Below are positions 21,400 through 31,266 of a stretch of 64,000 nt of DNA, piece after piece (the stretch's first letter is position 1; each line of letters begins with the position of its first letter). The notes below the pieces were generated by a model, which was given only the letters and a program-made list of their open reading frames with translations, was not told the origin of the DNA and ran no database searches. Made by a program: the position numbers and the translations under genes. The stretch is from an uncultured Candidatus Saccharibacteria bacterium (GTDB lineage Bacteria; Patescibacteriota; Saccharimonadia; Saccharimonadales; Saccharimonadaceae), in contig CAMYUU010000003.1 in the NCBI GenBank assembly GCA_947302355.1, positions 38,467-102,466 of the forward strand, given 5' to 3'.

Positions 21400-22131
21400 A
21401 TGGAGATTATAAAGCTTAAATCTGATGAATCCGCAAAAACTCCACCTAGAGATAATGAGCAAACTAAAGCAGAGAGTTTTGACGGATTAAAGATTACTAG
21501 TCTTAAACAGGGAGTCAGGAACCCGAATCGAGTAAATGTTTTCGTGAACAATAAGTTTTCGTTCTCATTAGACGTAGCGCAAGTAGTAGACTACAAGATT
21601 AAAGTTGGGCAAGAAATTACAGAAGAAAAATTAAACGAGCTCAAGAATGCCTCCGCCTTTGGTAAGCTGTATCAAAGAGCTTTAGAATGGGCGCTAATGC
21701 GACCACGTTCTACTAAAGAGGTGCGTGAATATCTACAGAAAAAGCTAAAGCGACCTTCTTCGACTCCACAAGAAGGTACTCAGCCGAGCCCATGGTCTTC
21801 AGAAGATGCATTCGGACTTCAACAATCAATTGTTTCGCGTCTTAAAGCTAAGGGATATTTGAATGACCAGAAGTTCGCAGAGTATTATGTTGAAAATCGG
21901 TTCGTAAAAAAAGGGATATCGCAAAAGAGACTTAAAATGGAGCTGGCCAAAAAAGGGGTTTCTGCTGAGATTATCGAACAGGTCTTAGATAAAAGAAATG
22001 ATGAGGAAGAGATTCTTAAAATTATAGCTAAAAAACGAGTCAAATACGACGACGAGAAACTTATTGCCTATCTTTGCCGGCAGGGGTTTGACTATCAGCT
22101 GGCGCAAAACCTTGTTCGCGAAACGGGTTAA
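21400..22131 (+). CDS. recX: RecX-family regulatory protein
   Basis: ALEWALMRPRSTKEVREYLQKKL...LKAKGYLNDQKFAEYYVENRF; directly downstream of recA. Confidence 0.88.
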   Translation: MEIIKLKSDESAKTPPRDNEQTKAESFDGLKITSLKQGVRNPNRVNVFVNNKFSFSLDVAQVVDYKIKVGQEITEEKLNELKNASAFGKLYQRALEWALMRPRSTKEVREYLQKKLKRPSSTPQEGTQPSPWSSEDAFGLQQSIVSRLKAKGYLNDQKFAEYYVENRFVKKGISQKRLKMELAKKGVSAEIIEQVLDKRNDEEEILKIIAKKRVKYDDEKLIAYLCRQGFDYQLAQNLVRETG

Positions 22132-22663
22132 CGAAATTAGGAATGAACTCCTCCTCGGCAGCTTTTTTCTTAATGGTTTTCTCTTCGTTTTTGACTATTA
22201 TCTTGTAGTCTGTTACTTCAACTATCTCTTGGCGAGGAATCGTGAGTTCTGGATCGATGAAGCTCTTAATGGCCGGGCGTTTCACAATAAGCTGTTGGGT
22301 GGTAAAATCTTCTGGGCTTAAAGTATAGTCAATTACTTTGCCCAAGTTGGTACCCTTTTTGGTTTCTACTTTGAGGCCAATTAAGTTAAAGTTTAGGCTC
22401 ATGATTTCCGAGATTCTAATGACATCATTGTCGGATACTAGTTCGTCGACAGAATCGATAACGATACCGTATTGAGAATACTCGCGTATTGAGCGGACAT
22501 CAAGGATAGACTGGCGGCGATCTACGGCTGGCCCCTCCAATCTAAGGGCGATAATCTGAAGATTATCAGGATCAATAATGGAAGCGCTAACTTGTCCGAT
22601 GGGGCCACCAGATTGGACGCTAAGAACAGTAGTACCAATAAGACGAGAGTTATACACTAACAT
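22061..22663 (-). CDS. PRC-barrel domain protein
   Basis: Two PRC-barrel-like repeats (SVQSGGPIGQVSASIIDPDNLQIIALRLEG; NLIGLKVETKKGTNLGKVIDYTLSPEDF). Confidence 0.72.
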   Translation of the reverse strand: MLVYNSRLIGTTVLSVQSGGPIGQVSASIIDPDNLQIIALRLEGPAVDRRQSILDVRSIREYSQYGIVIDSVDELVSDNDVIRISEIMSLNFNLIGLKVETKKGTNLGKVIDYTLSPEDFTTQQLIVKRPAIKSFIDPELTIPRQEIVEVTDYKIIVKNEEKTIKKKAAEEEFIPNFVNPFREQGFAPADSQTPAGKDRQ

Positions 22664-22696
22664 AATACATATTATAACACATGTTATAATAGGCGC

Positions 22697-23380
22697 ATGA
22701 AAGATAAGAGCAGCATCGAAGATAGGGTCATTTTGGTAGATAAGCCCACAGGTATTTCGTCGTTTGGGGTAGTCGCTAAGGTAAGAGGAGCATTAAAAGC
22801 CCAGTTTGGGCATAAAATCAAAGTAGGACATACGGGGACATTAGATCCATTTGCTACGGGGCTTTTAATTTTGTTGACCGGAAAAATGACAAAGAAATCT
22901 TCTGAATTCCTAAAACTAGATAAGATTTACGAAGCTACTTTGAGACTGGGATATACTTCATCTACGGGAGATCCAGAGGGCGAGATTATGCCTTTTCCGA
23001 CCTTTAAATCTTCAGAGCCTTTAGGCTTAGCTGAAATAGAGCTGGTCGTGCAGAGTTTCATGGGGAAAATTAGGCAAACACCACCCAGATATTCGGCTAT
23101 CAAAATCAACGGGGAACGGGCCTACAAATTGGCTAGAAAAGGCCAGGAATTTGAAATGCCCAGCCGTGAAGTTGAAATATATAAAATTGAAATTTTAGAA
23201 TATAAGTGGCCGGAACTTAGAATTAGGTGTTTCGTTTCGTCGGGGACTTATATTCGGACTTTAGCAGAAGACATGGGAGAAAAACTAGGGACGGGGGCAT
23301 ATCTAACGGCTCTACGTAGGATACAAGTAGGAGGTTATAGTGTCAGCAATGCAGTAGATTTGGATAGTTTTAATGCATAA
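22697..23380 (+). CDS. truB: tRNA pseudouridine(55) synthase
   Basis: VDKPTGISSFGVV; KVGHTGTLDPFATGLL; PPRYSAIKINGERAYKLAR. Confidence 0.96.
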   Translation: MKDKSSIEDRVILVDKPTGISSFGVVAKVRGALKAQFGHKIKVGHTGTLDPFATGLLILLTGKMTKKSSEFLKLDKIYEATLRLGYTSSTGDPEGEIMPFPTFKSSEPLGLAEIELVVQSFMGKIRQTPPRYSAIKINGERAYKLARKGQEFEMPSREVEIYKIEILEYKWPELRIRCFVSSGTYIRTLAEDMGEKLGTGAYLTALRRIQVGGYSVSNAVDLDSFNA

Positions 23381-23416
23381 TTAATGCTATAATAAAATAA
23401 ATAAAAGGAGGAGTTT

Positions 23417-23929
23417 ATGGCAAAACAACAAAATAAAGGAATGATTATTGGAATAGCAGTCGCAGTGGTAGTCGTGATTGCGATTATTATTGGGGTAGTA
23501 GTTGCGGTGACAGGTGGCGGAAATGGTGGCAGTGATGGTGGCGAACCAGAAACTGGTCGGACCAATAATTATGAAACAGAAATGGATTTTTCGAATATTG
23601 ATGCGTCGGTAGCATTTGGTGATTACGATGCAATGTACACACAGGCAAAAGCCATACAAAACGGCGAGATGGTGGATGCGGTCGTCAAGATTGACGGCAT
23701 TGTGTCGCATCCGATGAGCAAATATTCTATCGTCGAAAAAGACGGAAACGGATCGGCAATTGGTACCGAATTTATCATTGACGGACTTGACGAAAGCAGC
23801 TATCCACAAGATGGCGATCACATCGTAATCACTGGTCGGATAATCGAAAAGGAGCCACTTTATTTTGTGATTCAAACTACTCCACAATACGTCGAAATAA
23901 TTGAGTCTGCATCAGAGATTGAAGAATAG
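23417..23929 (+). CDS. Membrane-anchored hypothetical protein with extracytoplasmic domain
   Basis: N-terminal TM, Gly-rich linker, about 110 aa domain; SD AAAGGAGG. Confidence 0.7.
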   Translation: MAKQQNKGMIIGIAVAVVVVIAIIIGVVVAVTGGGNGGSDGGEPETGRTNNYETEMDFSNIDASVAFGDYDAMYTQAKAIQNGEMVDAVVKIDGIVSHPMSKYSIVEKDGNGSAIGTEFIIDGLDESSYPQDGDHIVITGRIIEKEPLYFVIQTTPQYVEIIESASEIEE

Positions 23930-23990
23930 AATATCTGCATGCCCCTCTTAGAGCGTTGACCCTAATGGGGAAGTGTGATATAATACCTCT

Positions 23991-24257
23991 ATGATAACAA
24001 AAGAGAATAAAGAGAAGGCTATTGCCAAGGTCGCTCGTAACAAAGCGGATGTTGGTTCTCCTGAAGTTCAAGTTTCGATTTTGACGGAACGGATCAAAGA
24101 GGTCACGGAACACGTCAAACAGAACAAACATGACTTTATGGCCAAAAGAGGTTTAAATCAAATGGTTGGCAAACGCAAACGTTTACTCAAATATCTGAAG
24201 GATACCGATTTTGAGCTGTACAAGAAAACCATATCTAAACTAGGCCTTAGAAAGTAA
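23991..24257 (+). CDS. rpsO: 30S ribosomal protein S15
   Basis: GSPEVQVSILTERIKEVTEHVKQNKHDFMAKRGLNQMVGKRKRLLKYL. Confidence 0.97.
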   Translation: MITKENKEKAIAKVARNKADVGSPEVQVSILTERIKEVTEHVKQNKHDFMAKRGLNQMVGKRKRLLKYLKDTDFELYKKTISKLGLRK

Positions 24258-24273
24258 TAGTAGAAGAAATGGG

Positions 24274-24305
24274 AAGACCCGCTCACTTGGAGCGGGTCTT
24301 TTTGC
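24274..24305. terminator. Intrinsic terminator between rpsO and the convergent gene
   Basis: AAGACCCGCTCacttgGAGCGGGTCTTTTT. Confidence 0.9.
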
Positions 24306-24313
24306 TAGAAGAT

Positions 24314-24619
24314 CTAGCAGTGATAAGTGGCGAGGGCTTCATGGGTTAACTCCATAACCGCCTGAACGTCGTCAATCGTTAAGTCGGTTCCCCTAGGGAA
24401 ATCTACCTCTATATCGACGATTTCGTCTCTGAGCGGGTTCAGAGCCGCACCCCAGTTTACCCCATTTTCGTCTAACAGCTTAGACAATGAGCGCACCGCA
24501 TCGTCTACCTGTACCATTAGTGGTATGCCGCGGACGCTTATGCCCTTTACCTTGAACTTTATCGTGGTAATCCTACGATAATCATCAAAGTAAAGGTCTG
24601 TTTTTACGATATTAGTCAA
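24314..24619 (-). CDS. Hypothetical protein, 101 aa (TTG start)
   Basis: SD AAGGAGGTG upstream of TTG; upstream TATAAT on the minus strand. Confidence 0.65.
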   Translation of the reverse strand: MTNIVKTDLYFDDYRRITTIKFKVKGISVRGIPLMVQVDDAVRSLSKLLDENGVNWGAALNPLRDEIVDIEVDFPRGTDLTIDDVQAVMELTHEALATYHC

Positions 24620-24670
24620 TTCTTTTCACCTCCTTGAACTAATCGACTAATGTCTTTATTATATCACAGA

Positions 24671-24699
24671 TTGCTATTTTTGTCAATTATTGGTATAAT
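24671..24699 (+). promoter_or_regulatory. Sigma70-type promoter for the pnp leader
   Basis: TTGCTA (24671-24676) - 17 nt - TATAAT (24694-24699). Confidence 0.75.
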
Positions 24700-24706
24700 A
24701 ATAGCG

Positions 24707-24885
24707 TAGTAAATTAACATTTGGGAAGACGGCAGATATCAGTGTTTTAATGGCTGCAAACTAGCGTTTCGTGTTCTACGGGACATAAAGACTTGGCCAG
24801 AGCGGCCTGGAGCGTGCCCGAAGGGCGCGCAACGCCAGTTTGTAGCCATACAACAATGATACCTGAAGTTTTCCCAAGAAAGGGT
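24707..24885 (+). ncRNA. Large structured 5' leader of pnp
   Basis: Nested pairings TTGGGAA/TTCCCAA, CAGATATCA/TGATACCTG, GGCTGCAAACT/AGTTTGTAGCC and GCGTT/AACGC enclose three hairpins; SD lies directly 3' of the outer stem. Confidence 0.75.
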
Positions 24886-24892
24886 TATTTTT

Positions 24893-27064
24893 ATGGAAAT
24901 TATAAATCCAAATGGAAAAAAGACAGTAAAACTGTCTACTAAATGGCTAGGTAGGGAACTAACCTTAGAGGTAAATAGGGTAGGATTCCGTTCAACTTCT
25001 TCGGTATTAGTGACGTACGGCGATACGGTAGTACTAGGCTCGGTAGTTGTTGGTACTAAACCCGTAGTACAGGACTTTTTCCCGCTATCTATTGATTATG
25101 AAGAGAAATGGTATGCTGCCGGCAAAATCAGCGGATCAAGGTTCATTAAGCGTGAAGGCAAGCCTACAGATGAAGCAGTGCTGGTGGGTCGTTTAATTGA
25201 TCGCCCTATTCGTCCACTATTTCCTAAAGGCTATCGTCAGGAAGTACAGGTCGTATGTACCGTGCTTTCGATGGATCCCAATTTCCGCCCTGATTGCGTA
25301 GCGATGATTGCAGCTTCTAGTGCGTTGATGAATGCTGGGGTGCCGTTTGATGGGCCAGTTGCTGGGATTCGTATTGGTAGAATTGGCGGTGAGTTTAAAG
25401 GATTCTTGAGTCCAGAGGAGAGAGAGGCTTCGCCAATGGATCTAGTAGTAGCCTGTAAAGACGGCAAAATCATGATGGTAGAAGCTGGCATGAAAGAAGT
25501 ACCGGAAGAGATGATTATCGAAGCGATGCACTGGGCTGTAAAGGAAGTGCAGCCGGTACTAGACTTGCAAAGAGAGCTCTCGAAACAGGTAGCAGCGCCA
25601 GATCAGGAATACGAACTAGTACTGCCGGATGAGGAAATCTTGAAGGAAGTCGAGAAATGGACTGATGGCAAATTTGGTTCAAAGGTACGTGGCAACGTGA
25701 TGGAGCGCGCGCAAATCCTAGATGAAATCAAGTATGCCATGCATGACGAATTTGCACTCTCCAAAGGTCAGGGTGAAACTGACAATGAAAAGGTAGAGTG
25801 GTATGACGAGAATCTACGCGATATTTACGATCAAGCATTTGAACTGGCTTTGTTTAAGGAAGTGCGTAGAGGTATTGTCGAGGACGGCGAGCGTCCTGAT
25901 GGGCGAAAGCTTAACGAAGTAAGGCCACTTAGCTCTCAAGTAGGAATTTTACCGCGTACGCACGGCTCTTCTCTGTTTACTAGAGGAGTAACGCAAGCTA
26001 TGAATATCGTCACTTTGGCACCACTGAGTTATTCTCAAGAAGTAGACACAATGGAAGTTACCGACGGGAAGAGGCGCTATATGCATCATTACAATGCTCC
26101 ATCCTACACGGTCGGTGAGCCAGGTAGAATGGGTTCTCCAGGCAGGCGCGAAATCGGGCATGGCTACCTGGCAGAGAGGGCGCTAATCCCAGTGCTACCT
26201 AGTGAAGAAGATTTTCCATACGCAATTCGCTCAGTCACAGAGATTATGTCACAGAATGGCTCAACCTCCATGGCGGCAACCTGTTCGAGCTGTATGGCTT
26301 TGATGGACGCTGGTGTACCCTTGAAGCGACCGGTATCTGGCGTAGCTATGGGGTTGATAGTGGATGTGCCCAAGGGTCAGCCAATTGAAGTTTCCGACAT
26401 CGACAAGGCTTATGTTCTGACCGACCTTATGGACGCAGAAGATTTTGCTGGCGATATGGACTTCAAAGTAACTGGTACTACCGAAGGCGTAACAGCCCTT
26501 CAGATGGATATGAAAGTGCATGGTCTGCCAGTAGAAATCATGGAAAAGGCTTTGAAGCAAAGCCATGAAGGTAGAATGTTTATTCTGAATCATATTCTGG
26601 AGGTAATTCCAGAGCCAAGAGAGAAGATTTCAAAGTATGCACCGCAAATTGAAAAAATTATGATTAACCCTGATAAGATTGGTGCCGTAATCGGTAAAGG
26701 CGGTGAGATGATTAATAAGATTACTACCGAAACCGGCGCAGAAGTAGATATTGAAGATAATGGGTTGGTTACGATTTCGGGGCAAGACCCAGAAAAAATC
26801 GCAAAAGCCCTGGAATGGGTCAAATCGTTGACCGAAGAGCCGGAAGTAGGAAAGATTTACGAAGGTACAGTAGTATCAATTAAGGATTTCGGAGCCTTTG
26901 TAAATATTTTACCAGGAATTGACGGGATGCTTCATATTTCCCAGATTAGCGATAAGAGACTAAAGAAGGTTGAAGAAGTACTCCATGTTGGCGACAAGGT
27001 TAGAGTTCGCCTGATTGCTATCGATCACGGAAAGCTATCTTTGACCATGAAAGGCCTAGATTAA
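24893..27064 (+). CDS. pnp: Polynucleotide phosphorylase
   Basis: 723 aa; RPIRPLFPKGYRQEVQVVCTVLSMD; KH motif IGAVIGKGGEMINKITTETGAEVDIED; S1 domain. Confidence 0.97.
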   Translation: MEIINPNGKKTVKLSTKWLGRELTLEVNRVGFRSTSSVLVTYGDTVVLGSVVVGTKPVVQDFFPLSIDYEEKWYAAGKISGSRFIKREGKPTDEAVLVGRLIDRPIRPLFPKGYRQEVQVVCTVLSMDPNFRPDCVAMIAASSALMNAGVPFDGPVAGIRIGRIGGEFKGFLSPEEREASPMDLVVACKDGKIMMVEAGMKEVPEEMIIEAMHWAVKEVQPVLDLQRELSKQVAAPDQEYELVLPDEEILKEVEKWTDGKFGSKVRGNVMERAQILDEIKYAMHDEFALSKGQGETDNEKVEWYDENLRDIYDQAFELALFKEVRRGIVEDGERPDGRKLNEVRPLSSQVGILPRTHGSSLFTRGVTQAMNIVTLAPLSYSQEVDTMEVTDGKRRYMHHYNAPSYTVGEPGRMGSPGRREIGHGYLAERALIPVLPSEEDFPYAIRSVTEIMSQNGSTSMAATCSSCMALMDAGVPLKRPVSGVAMGLIVDVPKGQPIEVSDIDKAYVLTDLMDAEDFAGDMDFKVTGTTEGVTALQMDMKVHGLPVEIMEKALKQSHEGRMFILNHILEVIPEPREKISKYAPQIEKIMINPDKIGAVIGKGGEMINKITTETGAEVDIEDNGLVTISGQDPEKIAKALEWVKSLTEEPEVGKIYEGTVVSIKDFGAFVNILPGIDGMLHISQISDKRLKKVEEVLHVGDKVRVRLIAIDHGKLSLTMKGLD

Positions 27065-27065
27065 T

Positions 27066-28925
27066 TTGGATAAAATTAGAAACTTCTGCATTATTGCGCA
27101 TATTGACCACGGGAAGTCCACCATTGCGGATCGGATGATGGAGCTTACTGGGACAGTTTCTAAACGCGAGATGAAATCGCAGCTTCTTGATTCGATGGAA
27201 CTAGAGCGTGAAAAGGGAATTACGATTAAGCTTGCACCAGTAACGATGCATTGGAAAGGCTATACCTTAAATTTGATTGATACACCTGGACACGTGGATT
27301 TCAGCTACGAAGTGTCGCGCTCCCTGCAGGCGGTGGAGTCTGCGGTGCTCGTAGTGGATGCTACGCAGGGGATTCAAGCTCAGACCCTAGCTAACGTCTA
27401 CTTGGCTTTAGAGCAAGATCTTACAATAATACCCGTAATCAACAAGGTGGACCTGCCGGCGGCGGACGTAGAAAAAGTTTCAGCACAGATTATTAATTTG
27501 CTCGGATGCTCCCGCGAAGACATTATTGAAGCCTCGGGCAAAACCGGGCAAAATGTGGATAGAATACTAGATGCAGTGATAGAGAAGGGAGTCAAGCCAA
27601 GCTTGTTAAGGGGGCTTCCGGAGGTTACGACTGAGGATGAGGGCGCGAGCCACGTGACGACGGGTGCGAGCGACCCGTCCCCCGAAACAATGCTTGGTTT
27701 GACTCCCACTAGAGCACTCATCTTTGACTCATATTTTGATGATTATCGCGGAGTGGTGCTATATGTGCGGGTTTTCGATGGAGAAATAGAAAAAAATACC
27801 GAGATTTATATGATGGCGGCAGAAACAAAGGGTATAGCACTCGAAGTCGGCATATTGACACCAAAAATGAGCCCACGCGATAAGCTTTCTGCGGGGGAAA
27901 TTGGCTATATCGTAACAAATCTTAAGACTACAAGGGAAGCAAAGGTTGGCGATACAGTGACGTTAGTAAAGAATCTGGCCAGCGAACCATTACCTGGCTA
28001 TAAGAACGTTTTGCCTTTTGTATACGCTGGGTTCTTCCCGGTATCAAATGATCAATACAAAGAATTAAAAGAGGCAGTAGAAAAGCTGAGCTTATCCGAC
28101 TCGGCACTCAGGTTTGAGCCAGAAAATTCGCCAGTTTTAGGTTTTGGGCTCCGTATTGGTTTCTTGGGACTTTTACATATGGATATTATTCGTGAGAGAC
28201 TGGAACGAGAGTTCGGTTTAGATTTAATAGTTACGAATCCTTCGACAAATTATGAGGTAGTGTTAAATAATGGAGAAGTTATAGAGATAAAATCGGCTGC
28301 AGATTTACCTGATATTAGCGAGGTATTAGAAATACGTGAGCCTTGGGTAAAAGGCGAAATAATCCTGCCAAAAGAAATGATTGGCAACGTTCTTAATTTA
28401 ATTAACGAGAAGCGTGGCCATCAAACGAATCTAAGCTATATAGAGAGTCGCGCAGTCATAGACTTTGAAGCACCGATGGCAAATTTATTAACAGATTTTT
28501 ACGATCAGCTAAAGTCAGTAACGAGCGGATATGCTTCGTTTAATTATGAATTAAATGGCTACCGTGCCGAAGATTTGGTCCGGATTGATTTTCTAGTGGG
28601 CGGACATAAAATTGACGCTTTGTCTATTATGGCCCATCGGAGTGAAGCGGAAGGTATTGGTAGGGAGGTTACTAAAAAGTTGAAATCGGTAATTCCGCGA
28701 CAAAATTATGAAGTGGCTTTGCAGGCCGCGATTGGTGCGAGAATTATTGCCAGAGAAACAATTGGAGCCTACCGCAAAGACGTCACGGTGAAAATTCACA
28801 CTGGCGATAGAGACAGAAAGGCGAAATTACTCGAGAAACAAAAGCGCGGAAAAGCTCGCATGAAGCGTTTTGGTAAGATTGATATCCCCTCTGAAGCTTT
28901 TACGGTGATGCTAAAAAGGGATTAA
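27066..28925 (+). CDS. lepA: Elongation factor 4 (LepA), TTG start, with an in-frame palindromic insertion
   Basis: NFCIIAHIDHGKSTIADRMMELTG; RALIFDSYFDDYRGVVLYVRVFDG; insertion KPSLLRGLPEVTTEDEGASHVTTGASDPSPETMLG. Confidence 0.96.
   Translation: MDKIRNFCIIAHIDHGKSTIADRMMELTGTVSKREMKSQLLDSMELEREKGITIKLAPVTMHWKGYTLNLIDTPGHVDFSYEVSRSLQAVESAVLVVDATQGIQAQTLANVYLALEQDLTIIPVINKVDLPAADVEKVSAQIINLLGCSREDIIEASGKTGQNVDRILDAVIEKGVKPSLLRGLPEVTTEDEGASHVTTGASDPSPETMLGLTPTRALIFDSYFDDYRGVVLYVRVFDGEIEKNTEIYMMAAETKGIALEVGILTPKMSPRDKLSAGEIGYIVTNLKTTREAKVGDTVTLVKNLASEPLPGYKNVLPFVYAGFFPVSNDQYKELKEAVEKLSLSDSALRFEPENSPVLGFGLRIGFLGLLHMDIIRERLEREFGLDLIVTNPSTNYEVVLNNGEVIEIKSAADLPDISEVLEIREPWVKGEIILPKEMIGNVLNLINEKRGHQTNLSYIESRAVIDFEAPMANLLTDFYDQLKSVTSGYASFNYELNGYRAEDLVRIDFLVGGHKIDALSIMAHRSEAEGIGREVTKKLKSVIPRQNYEVALQAAIGARIIARETIGAYRKDVTVKIHTGDRDRKAKLLEKQKRGKARMKRFGKIDIPSEAFTVMLKRD
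27587..27707 (+). repeat. Palindromic in-frame insertion, family B, in lepA
   Basis: Left arm GGGAGTCAAGCCAAGCTTGTTAAGGGGG; right arm reverse complement GGGAGTCAAACCAAGCATTGTTTCGGGGG; core CACGTGACGACGGGTGCGAGCGACCCGTCCCCCGAAA. Confidence 0.8.
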
Positions 28926-29025
28926 TGAGCTTTTTCTAGAGCTCGCATGGCCCGAACTAACATTTTCTTTAGTTTTGTTTTAGTTTGAGCTTGCATAATT
29001 ATAATATAATTAAATAGGAGATTAT

Positions 29026-29694
29026 ATGCGAGTATTGTATGTTGAAGATGCTGGGCTTCTAGCGAGCGCCGTAAAGCACAATTTAGAGAAACAAGGAATA
29101 TCAATTGATTTGGCAAGCGATGGTGAAGACGGACTAGACAAAGCCTTGAAAGATATTTATGACTGCGTGATTTTAGATATTATGCTACCGAAGTTGTCTG
29201 GCACAGATATCTTAAAGCGAATGCGAGAAAAGAACGTCCAGACCCCCGTCATCATGCTTTCGGCACTATCAGAAGTTGAAACAAAAGTGGGACACCTAGA
29301 CAAGGGTGCGGACGATTACCTTGCGAAACCATTTAAGACAGCAGAATTAATCGCCAGGATAAAAGCATTGGTTCGCCGACCTAAGGCAGTAGATATCAAT
29401 ACACTCACTTTTGGCGATCTCGTACTAGATAAATCTAATGCGACACTAAATGGCGAGCAACTTACCGCCAAAGAAGCAGAAATCGTTACTGAATTAATCA
29501 AAAATCCGGATAAGCTAATTAGCAAGGAGTACCTGCTTGCAAAAGTCTGGGGAGAAGAAAGCATTTGCGATGATAATTACGTCGAAACATATATTTCGAG
29601 AATTCGTAAGCTTTTAAAAAATCTGCATAGTCACGCCAAAATAGTAACCATTCGTAGCCTAGGTTATAAATTAACGGACAAGCAAAATGTTTAA
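29026..29694 (+). CDS. OmpR-family response regulator
   Basis: VLYVEDAGLLASAVKHNLEKQG; DCVILDIMLPKLSGTDIL; winged-helix C-terminus. Confidence 0.93.
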   Translation: MRVLYVEDAGLLASAVKHNLEKQGISIDLASDGEDGLDKALKDIYDCVILDIMLPKLSGTDILKRMREKNVQTPVIMLSALSEVETKVGHLDKGADDYLAKPFKTAELIARIKALVRRPKAVDINTLTFGDLVLDKSNATLNGEQLTAKEAEIVTELIKNPDKLISKEYLLAKVWGEESICDDNYVETYISRIRKLLKNLHSHAKIVTIRSLGYKLTDKQNV

Positions 29695-30649
29695 GAAACT
29701 TCGCAATAAAATCATAATTATTACCATGACGATAACTACTGTCGTCCTGATAATGGCCGGTGGCAGTATTATGTTTTTCTCGTCAACGATTCGTCCGGAG
29801 CCAAAGCCGCTTCTAAATATCACATTCGTTGATGCCGCCAACTTAAATACGACTACTCAGATTAACCAATATTCCGATCAAGAGCTCAAAGATTTTATAA
29901 AAGACGATCGTAGGGAAGGTAGTGTTAGGCTTTTGGCGACCCTGCTCTGCGTAGGTATCTTCATCGAAGTAGCCGTATTCATAATTTCTTATTATTTGTC
30001 GGAAAAAATTGTAGCGCCAGTTAAAGATTCCTATGACAAACAAAAAATGTTTATCGCGAATGCTTCGCACGAGCTTAAAACTCCACTCGCGGTGATAGAA
30101 GCCAACATGGAAGCACTTGAAGTGAATAAAGAAAATGAGGAATGGAAAAATAATATCGAAACCGAGATTACGCATGCTAATAAACTAGTTCTAGACCTTT
30201 TGCAGCTTGCCAGAATGGATGCTGGTAGTATCAGCAAGAATCCGCCCGAAAAAGTAGATTTAGCTCCCGTCATAAGTGAACATGTCGAAATATTTAAGCC
30301 AAAGTTTTCCGGCAAAATTAGTTTTAAAAGGGCTGCAGATTCGGTATATTCTTTGCCAAAACAGGATTTTATACAAGTCTTAGATATTCTACTAGACAAC
30401 GCCACCAAGTATGGCAAAAATAAGATTTCAATTACGTTAGAACGGAATAAACTGACCGTAGGGAATGATGGAGCCACGGTCAAAAAAGAAGATTTAGAAA
30501 AAATATTTGATCGGTTTTATCAGACTGATAAGACTAGAGAAGGATCGGGGCTTGGGCTTGCTATCGCTAAAGCTATCTGCGAACAAAACAAGTGGCAAAT
30601 TTCTTGCGAAAGCAATAATAAGATTACTAAATTCATTGTAGTTTTTTAG
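29687..30649 (+). CDS. Sensor histidine kinase
   Basis: MFIANASHELKTPLAVIEANMEAL; LDNATKYGKN; DRFYQTDKTREGSGLGLAIAKAI; overlaps the response regulator. Confidence 0.93.
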   Translation: MFKKLRNKIIIITMTITTVVLIMAGGSIMFFSSTIRPEPKPLLNITFVDAANLNTTTQINQYSDQELKDFIKDDRREGSVRLLATLLCVGIFIEVAVFIISYYLSEKIVAPVKDSYDKQKMFIANASHELKTPLAVIEANMEALEVNKENEEWKNNIETEITHANKLVLDLLQLARMDAGSISKNPPEKVDLAPVISEHVEIFKPKFSGKISFKRAADSVYSLPKQDFIQVLDILLDNATKYGKNKISITLERNKLTVGNDGATVKKEDLEKIFDRFYQTDKTREGSGLGLAIAKAICEQNKWQISCESNNKITKFIVVF

Positions 30650-30679
30650 GTTGGTTTAAGCCTCATTTTGTATCATGCT

Positions 30680-31029
30680 TAAGTACAGCATCGGACCTTA
30701 TTGGCTCTTATCAAAGCGCCTATGACAAAGAGCTTACTATCTCTTTTGACCGCGAGAATATGACTAAGGATATTGGTTTCTCAAAAAGAGGGAACTTTGG
30801 TGGCCCTGGCGGATTTATTCCGATGGAAAGTGGCAGACCGATGGGAGATTTTAGTGAAAAGGGTAAGCCAAAGGTAGAAGCTTACGATTCCATTGATGCC
30901 GTGGTGGGCTTTAAAGTACTGATAGAGCTATTCGGAATTGGTTTGGCATTGATTTTGATTAGTAGTCTGTCTGCGATGATTAGCGTTCAGAGATTCACTC
31001 CATTAACAATACTAAAGGAAAGATCTTAA
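30680..31029 (+). pseudogene. Remnant of an FtsX/MacB-like ABC transporter permease (C-terminal part)
   Basis: Open frame SDLIGSYQSAYDKELTISFDRENM... then one TM ending SAMISVQRFTPLTILKERS; no N-terminus or ATPase present. Confidence 0.55.
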
Positions 31030-31070
31030 GAAAACAAAACAATAAAAAAGAGGCCCTGCGGGGTCTTTTT

Positions 31071-31157
31071 TGGTGGGCAAAGAGGGACTTGAACCCTCAC
31101 GACCTTGCGGCCAGCAGATTTTGAGTCTACCGCGTCTACCAATTCCGCCATTCGCCC
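31071..31157 (-). tRNA. tRNA-Leu(CAA), CCA encoded
   Basis: GGGCGAATGGCGGAATTGGTAGACGCGGTAGACTCAAAATCTGCTGGCCGCAAGGTCGTGAGGGTTCAAGTCCCTCTTTGCCCACCA; loop CTCAAAA. Confidence 0.95.
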
Positions 31158-31266
31158 AATGCATTAATTTTATCATCTTCGGTAATCTTTTGCAAGATTG
31201 CTCACTGATAGACGCCGTAATCCGTTTGAAGCATCGCAAATTACTAGAATATGTTATAATTGAGGC

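Noticed and set aside
21750-21830. Possible further palindromic insertion in recX (ACCTTCTT...AAGAAGGT)
   Set aside because: Short arms and no match to either shared core; may be a natural linker.
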